Below, one piece after another: positions 60,291 through 64,000 of a stretch of DNA of 64,000 bases. Position 1 is the stretch's first letter, and the number at the start of each line of letters is the position of its first letter. The stretch covers positions 6,688 to 70,687 of the forward strand of contig DGWC01000009.1 of the NCBI GenBank assembly GCA_002395135.1, read 5' to 3'. Source of the DNA: Prevotella sp. UBA4268 (GTDB lineage: Bacteria; Bacteroidota; Bacteroidia; Bacteroidales; Bacteroidaceae). Under the pieces are notes generated by a model. That model was not told the DNA's origin. It did not search any database and worked only from the letters and a program-made list of their open reading frames with translations. The position numbers and the translations under genes were made by a program.

Positions 60291-61010
60291 CTATTTAATC
60301 TGGTTATACCATTCGTCGTCTACGGGCTCCAGCCACTCGTTGCTGGCTCCGGCCTGCACATCCTTGTGGTAAGTAAGGTGCTGGAACCATGAATCGCGGG
60401 CTGCACCATGCCAGTGCTTGGCCTCGGCAGGGACGGCAATGACGGTGCCGGGTGTCATCTCTACGGCGGGTTTGCCCCATTCCTGATACCAGCCACGGCC
60501 TGCCACGCAGATAAGCACTTGCACGGCACCGTGGTGAACGTGCCAGTTGTTGCGGCAGCCCGGCTCGAAAGTCACATTGAAGGTCGGCACCTGCTCCAAT
60601 GTCAGCGGTTTCAGATAGCTCTGTCCGATGAAATACTGCGCAAAGCCGGTGTTCGGCTCCCCGATGGGAAATGCAAGGTTCGGGATCGCTTCTTCCTCAC
60701 CCCAGATCTCCGCGATCATCGGGAAAGTGCTCCATGCCTTCGACCAGCCGCAGTAGAAAGCCAGCTGGGTCGCGATCTCGATCGCTTCTTCCTTCGTCAC
60801 GCCGTGCTCTTTGCCGAGTGCGAGATGGCTTTTCAGCTGAGGATAGAGCCCGGCGGAAAAGAGTGCCGCGATCGTGATCATGCTGCGGTCACGAAGCGAC
60901 AGCTGTGATTCACGTGACCACACTTCTCCGAACAAAACATCGTCATTCAGTTCCGCGAATTTCGGGGTCAGATCACCGAGACGGTCCCTGCCTGCTGTCT
61001 GTTTTTTCAT
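60291..61010 (-). CDS. carboxymuconolactone decarboxylase - cupin fusion protein (mosaic gene)
   Basis: 239 aa, cytoplasmic. N-terminal CMD/AhpD-like domain (about 10-115: LSLRDRSMITIAALFSAG, EAIEIATQLAFYCGW; it lacks an AhpD-type CxxC) fused to a C-terminal cupin (about 125-225) with metal-ligand-type NWHVHH and a later KHWHG. Such fusions are common in gut anaerobes beside flavodoxins and cyclophilin-like proteins; the reaction is not established. The DNA of the cupin half (60291 to about 60600) has Prevotella-like codons, while the CMD half (from about 60680) uses GCGATC/CTGAAA-rich Clostridia-like codons. The frame is intact across the change. Confidence 0.85.
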   Translation of the reverse strand: MKKQTAGRDRLGDLTPKFAELNDDVLFGEVWSRESQLSLRDRSMITIAALFSAGLYPQLKSHLALGKEHGVTKEEAIEIATQLAFYCGWSKAWSTFPMIAEIWGEEEAIPNLAFPIGEPNTGFAQYFIGQSYLKPLTLEQVPTFNVTFEPGCRNNWHVHHGAVQVLICVAGRGWYQEWGKPAVEMTPGTVIAVPAEAKHWHGAARDSWFQHLTYHKDVQAGASNEWLEPVDDEWYNQIK

Positions 61011-61025
61011 AATGCTGCCTCCTTA

Positions 61026-61316
61026 TTATATTGATTTCCCCATGTCATACGCCTGCGAACAGGCGGGATTGTTTCGGATCTCACCGGGCTTATAAACGCC
61101 GGTGCCGTAAATGATACCTTTTTCCATTGCTCCCTCCACGCAATCCGCGAACCCGCGGAAGCAGGCGATCGTTGTTTCCTGAGAAGCTTTTGCATCATCG
61201 GCGCAGGTCACGATGTAGTAGAATTCTTTGTTTTTGATTTCTGTCCATCGCGCCACCGTCCGGTCGATGACCGTTTTGAGCTGCGCGTCGATGGAATAAA
61301 AGTAGACGGGGCTGGA
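61026..61316 (-). pseudogene. C-terminal fragment of a flavodoxin / NADPH-dependent FMN reductase family protein
   Basis: About 95 residues from SPVYFYSIDAQLKTVIDRT to AYDMGKSI match the second half of flavodoxin-like oxidoreductases (SPVYYYSI-NAQLK-x-DRT). The nucleotide-binding first half is missing; upstream of about 61316 the frame continues only as antisense of the radical SAM fragment. It ends 16 bp upstream of the CMD-cupin start, same strand, an order usual for these partners in Clostridia. Thus its 5' end was lost at the junction near 61320. Confidence 0.75.
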
Positions 61317-61332
61317 TGATGTTCTGTCTTTC

Positions 61333-61800
61333 ATGAACAAGGGCTTTACTGCCTCGGACGCAAAGCAGCAGCTTCTTCGACTGAGAAAAGCAAATATGCC
61401 CTTTTCTATGAACATGATGAACATGATCGGCGGTGCAGCGGGTGCGGAGCGTATCCACGAAAACGCACTTGCAAGCGCAAGTCTCTGCAACGAAGTAAAG
61501 CCCGGTTTGATTTATTTCATGGGGCTTCAAGTTAGCAGAGGAACTGAGCTTGAACGCAGAATTCAAGCAGGCGAATTCAGGAAATCCAGCCTTGGTGAAT
61601 TTCTGCAGGAGGAAATGGAATTCCTTCAGCATTTGGATTTGGAAAACTGCACATACTACGCGGCACATATGCTCAATCCCGTACAGCTTGTGGGCCATCT
61701 TCCGAACGACAAGGAACGGCTTATGCAAGAATTGCGTGACGGGATCAGCCAATACAGCAGTCAAGAGCTGCTTAAGTATCAACTGAATTTATTGGCATAG
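61333..61800 (+). pseudogene. C-terminal fragment of a radical SAM protein
   Basis: 155 codons beginning MNKGFTASDAKQQLLRLRKA. This is the middle of a radical SAM enzyme: the barrel end (PFSMNMMNMIGGA, LIYFMGLQVSRGTELERRI) and C-terminal region (QLVGHLPNDKERLMQELRDGI). The cysteine cluster for the iron-sulfur centre, normally 150 or more residues upstream, is absent. It meets the flavodoxin fragment head to head, both missing their 5' parts. The first ATG may be fortuitous. Confidence 0.72.
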
Positions 61801-61949
61801 TGGACTTTCTCCGGATTCTGAAGCAGCAGGACGGCGAGGTCACCGCCTTCAGCGAAAAGCTCTGGTGCGGTCTGCTGGACTACACCACGGCCTATGCGGA
61901 TGGCTGCCTGACATTCACCTTCAAAAATGGCTCCACCTTCGAGGGCTGA
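61800..61949 (+). pseudogene. C-terminal fragment of a serine site-specific recombinase
   Basis: In the frame ending TGA 61947-61949, about 47 codons read FLRILKQQDGEVTAFSEKLW and continue LLDYTTAYADGCLTFTFKNGS. This matches the end of large serine recombinases from Clostridia mobile elements (F-x-x-x-LW...V-x-V...F-x-F-KDG-T). No start codon and no upstream homology precede it; the frame opens in the radical SAM stop region. It shows that a conjugative or mobilisable element once lay here. Confidence 0.65.
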
Positions 61950-61964
61950 GCGGACATAAAGCAA

Positions 61965-62008
61965 GCTCCCGATCATCGGTTCAGTTGCCGGTGACCGGGA
62001 GCCTTTTT
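61965..62008 (+). terminator. terminator after the recombinase fragment
   Basis: GCTCCCG/CGGGAGC stem (61965-61971 with 61996-62002), extended inwards by GATCATCGG/CCGGTGAC with one G-T pair, followed by CTTTTTC. A classic G+C-rich rho-independent terminator, unlike the A+T-rich ones earlier in the window. Confidence 0.8.
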
Positions 62009-62031
62009 CATCTTGTAAAACTGGAATCTGT

Positions 62032-62188
62032 TTATAGTTCGTGATAATAAGGACATATATTTTCATAATGCCCATCCTTCATACTGAAGCCTCCGGGAAT
62101 GGTGCCGAGTTGCGTAAAATCCTAAACGCTCATACAAGTGCCGAGCATGGATGTTGCTTTCCACGACAGCATGATTGAATTCCTCCTC
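62032..62188 (-). pseudogene. C-terminal fragment of a GNAT acetyltransferase
   Basis: On the minus strand about 51 codons read NHAVVESNIHARHLYERLGF, then TQLGTIPGGFSMKDGHYE, ending PYYHEL. This is the beta5-alpha4 end of GNAT acetyltransferases (N-x-x-A-x-x-LYE-x-x-GF). An in-frame TAA stands directly upstream and the acetyl-CoA-binding part is missing. The rest of the stretch 61950-62313 holds only the terminator and the promoter described separately. Confidence 0.7.
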
Positions 62189-62270
62189 TTATTTGCTGAG
62201 AGCATCATAGCACAAATCCGCGTCCTCTGTATGTTGGAAATCCAACACGAAAATATTGGCTGAATAAATA

Positions 62271-62300
62271 TTGACATAGTATAATACTATATAGTATAAT
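62271..62300 (+). promoter_or_regulatory. sigma-70/SigA-type promoter with overlapping palindromes
   Basis: TTGACA (62271-62276), 18-bp spacer, TATAAT (62295-62300). The spacer carries AGTAT-A-ATACT (62278-62288) and the perfect palindrome ACTATATAGT (62286-62295), which would place a MarR-type dimer across the -10 region. This is a Firmicutes promoter type, not the Bacteroidota type seen elsewhere in the window. Confidence 0.75.
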
Positions 62301-62331
62301 AAACGAAAAATATGTGCGAGGTCAGACAATT

Positions 62332-62964
62332 ATGTTGCAGGCGCAAAATCGTTTTGAAATGATGCGGGAATATTGGCGCGAGCGATTCCTTGAAACGGAC
62401 CAGGCAAGGCTGATCGAGCAGTTTCACCTGGCAGCGGACGATCAATATATTTACATTGTATACTATGAACAGCGATATGCCGTGAACCGCTCAAACGGGT
62501 TCATATCCCTTTGTGACGATCCCGGAGTGGAGATTCCCTTCGGCCCGCTAATGAGCATCTATCATCTGTTCTGCTATTCCAAACCCGGCGCGATGAACAG
62601 CGGCAGGTTTGTGCCCTTTCGTCAGGTCAGAGGCGCGTCGCCCTTCGCCCCGGCCTTCGAGAAGTCCATCGCGGAGGAGTTGTCCAGACCCTTCGACGGT
62701 CATCTGGAAGCGCTGCGCCGGGCTTCTGAGGCGCTGAATGGCGAGAGGATCAAACAGGGTGATGCCGGCTACATCTTCCGCGCCTTTGACTGCATGCCGG
62801 TGATGATGGTGTTCTGGGATGGAGACGACGAATTTCCCGCCCAGGCCAACCTGCTTTTCGATGCCAACATCACCGATTTTACCCATGAAGAGACGGTGTG
62901 CTGCGTGGCGGGCGATCTGATGCGTCGGTTGAAGGGGCTGGCGGGACTATACCAAAGGGAGTGA
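62332..62964 (+). CDS. DUF3786-family protein
   Basis: 210 aa from ATG 62332, nine bases after the Shine-Dalgarno-like GAGGT (62318-62322); GTG 62314 and ATG 62312 are less likely. The motifs YAVNRSNGFI, PFGPLMSIYHLF and FDCMPVMMVFWDGDDEFPAQANLLFD match DUF3786, a domain of unknown function found mainly in Clostridia and other anaerobes, often beside corrinoid or radical SAM genes. No signal peptide. The stop TGA overlaps the ATG of the MarR gene, so the pair is translationally coupled. Codon use is Clostridia-like. Confidence 0.8.
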   Translation: MLQAQNRFEMMREYWRERFLETDQARLIEQFHLAADDQYIYIVYYEQRYAVNRSNGFISLCDDPGVEIPFGPLMSIYHLFCYSKPGAMNSGRFVPFRQVRGASPFAPAFEKSIAEELSRPFDGHLEALRRASEALNGERIKQGDAGYIFRAFDCMPVMMVFWDGDDEFPAQANLLFDANITDFTHEETVCCVAGDLMRRLKGLAGLYQRE

Positions 62965-63401
62965 TGAACATGAATACACAGGGCGGTTTCCTGATCACAC
63001 GCATCAAACAGGTTGGTGGGCGTGTGTTCGAGCACATATTGGCAGAGAAAAATATCGACGCCTTCAACGGGGCGCAGGGCAGGATACTCTATGTGCTGTG
63101 GCGGAACGATGGTGTTCCCATCAGCACGCTGTCCCGGGAGACCGGCCTGGCCACGACCACGCTGACCAGCATGCTGGATCGCATGGAGGCGGCAAACCTG
63201 ATCGTCCGCGACCGGGGCGACAGGGACCGCCGAAAGGTATTGATCTATCTCACAGAAGCGGCCAGGGGATTGGAGCGGGAATACAACGCTGTTTCAGAGG
63301 AAATCAGTAATATTTACTATAAAGGCTTTACCAAAGCGGAGATCGCTCAGCTGGAGGGGTATCTGGAACGGGTACTGAAGAACGTGGAGGAGGCGCTTTG
63401 A
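62964..63401 (+). CDS. MarR-family transcriptional regulator
   Basis: 145 aa. Start ATG 62964 shares its A with the stop of the preceding gene. Winged-helix core: LFNGAQGRILYVLWRNDG-like helix, ISTLSRETGLATTTLTSMLDRMEAANLIVRDRGDRDRRKVLIYLTE with the wing residues DRDRRK, then the dimerising C-terminal helix. Probable repressor of this operon acting at the palindromes in the 62271-62300 promoter. The signal is unknown. Its stop codon in turn overlaps the radical SAM start. Confidence 0.88.
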   Translation: MNMNTQGGFLITRIKQVGGRVFEHILAEKNIDAFNGAQGRILYVLWRNDGVPISTLSRETGLATTTLTSMLDRMEAANLIVRDRGDRDRRKVLIYLTEAARGLEREYNAVSEEISNIYYKGFTKAEIAQLEGYLERVLKNVEEAL

Positions 63402-64000
63402 TGAGCGTTTGCATTAAAGACCTGATACAGAATATGAACCTGGTGATCGGCTGCACGGTGGGCTGTGATTATTGTTATGCTCGAAACAACGTGCGCCGTT
63501 GGCACATGATCGAGGATTTCAGTCGGCCCGAGTTCTTTCCGGAAAAGCTGCGCCTGATGGAGAAACCATGCCCGCACAATTTCCTGCTGACCGGCATAAG
63601 CGACCTGGCTGGCTGGGAAACGGAATGGCGGGAGCAGGTTTTCCGGAAGATTGCGGAGAATCCGCAGCATCAGTTCCTGTTTCTGTCCAAGCGGCCCGAT
63701 CTGCTGAATATCCGGACGGACATGGAAAACGCCTGGTTCGGCGTGACCGTGACCCGGAAAAGCGAGCTTTGGCGGATTGACGCGCTGCGAGAGAATGTGA
63801 GGGCAAAGCATTATCATGTGACTTTTGAGCCGCTGTTTGATGATCCGGGACAGGTCGATCTGCATGATATCGGCTGGATCGTCGTTGGCACAATGACTGG
63901 CGCTCAGAGCCGGAAGGTCCACACAGAACCCGCATGGGCCTATGCCCTGACGGAGCAGGCGCACAACAAGGTTATCCCCGTTTTCTGGAAAGAGGATCTC
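63401..64000 (+). CDS. radical SAM protein (DUF5131/SPL-like), cut by the window end
   Basis: An open frame of 200 codons without stop, starting at ATG 63401, which overlaps the MarR stop by ATGA. The cluster CTVGCDYCYARN (Cys at 18, 22 and 25) gives the radical SAM CxxxCxxC motif. Then FLLTGISDLAGWETEW, FLFLSKRPDLL and WFGVTVTRKSE resemble the phage Gp37/Gp68-like (DUF5131) radical SAM group. The function of that group is not established. The C-terminus lies outside the window. Confidence 0.8.
   Translation, partial: MSVCIKDLIQNMNLVIGCTVGCDYCYARNNVRRWHMIEDFSRPEFFPEKLRLMEKPCPHNFLLTGISDLAGWETEWREQVFRKIAENPQHQFLFLSKRPDLLNIRTDMENAWFGVTVTRKSELWRIDALRENVRAKHYHVTFEPLFDDPGQVDLHDIGWIVVGTMTGAQSRKVHTEPAWAYALTEQAHNKVIPVFWKEDL

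Overview
The first ~60.3 kb reads as a chromosome segment of a xylan-degrading gut or rumen Bacteroidota, most likely of the Prevotella group. The reasons are tandem SusC/SusD pairs, a hybrid two-component regulator (HTCS), Bacteroidota-type promoters (TAnnTTTG) upstream of many genes, and short C-terminal tails ending in G-I-(Y/F)-I-x-N-G-K-K. No rRNA, tRNA or CRISPR array was seen.

Layout. 1-7,100: end of an unrecognised gene, an S41 peptidase lipoprotein, an ABC ATPase, a small 'MLAGSG' protein beside a secreted protein, a MATE pump and an M13 peptidase. 7,188-25,795: a carbohydrate-enzyme block. Leftward it carries GH43, esterase, GH97, GH5, CE6-CE1, GH10-CE1, GH3 and GH43; rightward it carries GH43-CBM6 and GH43-beta-trefoil. 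25,846-27,488: a scarred spot with a 5'-truncated membrane-protein gene, a truncated IS982-type transposase and an SprT-like gene. 27,661-27,748 is an array of four 22-bp repeats. 27,959-40,930: the canonical xylan-uptake operon xusA-xusB-xusC-xusD-xusE-xyn10C, reading leftward, with its HTCS regulator divergent at 41,458-45,465. 45,607-55,317: an ECF sigma / FecR anti-sigma / STN-type TonB receptor / SusD / zinc metalloprotease locus. 55,459-60,244: a methyltransferase-Nudix fusion, a second 22-bp repeat array, and an AraC regulator divergent from an alpha/beta-hydrolase and a cyclophilin-like lipoprotein.

How it works together. HTCS is expected to sense xylo-oligosaccharides in the periplasm and switch on the xus operon. 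Xyn10C and XusE at the surface cut and bind xylan, and the two SusCD pairs import oligosaccharides. The 7-26 kb enzymes then remove acetyl, feruloyl, arabinosyl and possibly alpha-galactosyl decorations and finish to xylose.

From about 60.6 kb to the end the sequence changes character. Codon use becomes Clostridia-like, the promoter is a TTGACA/TATAAT type, a Shine-Dalgarno sequence appears, and genes overlap by ATGA. The change falls inside one intact gene (a carboxymuconolactone decarboxylase-cupin fusion). It is followed by four 5'-truncated gene fragments (flavodoxin, radical SAM, serine recombinase, GNAT) and then an intact DUF3786-MarR-radical SAM operon that runs off the window. This is either a recent acquisition from a Firmicute or an assembly chimera; sequence alone cannot decide.
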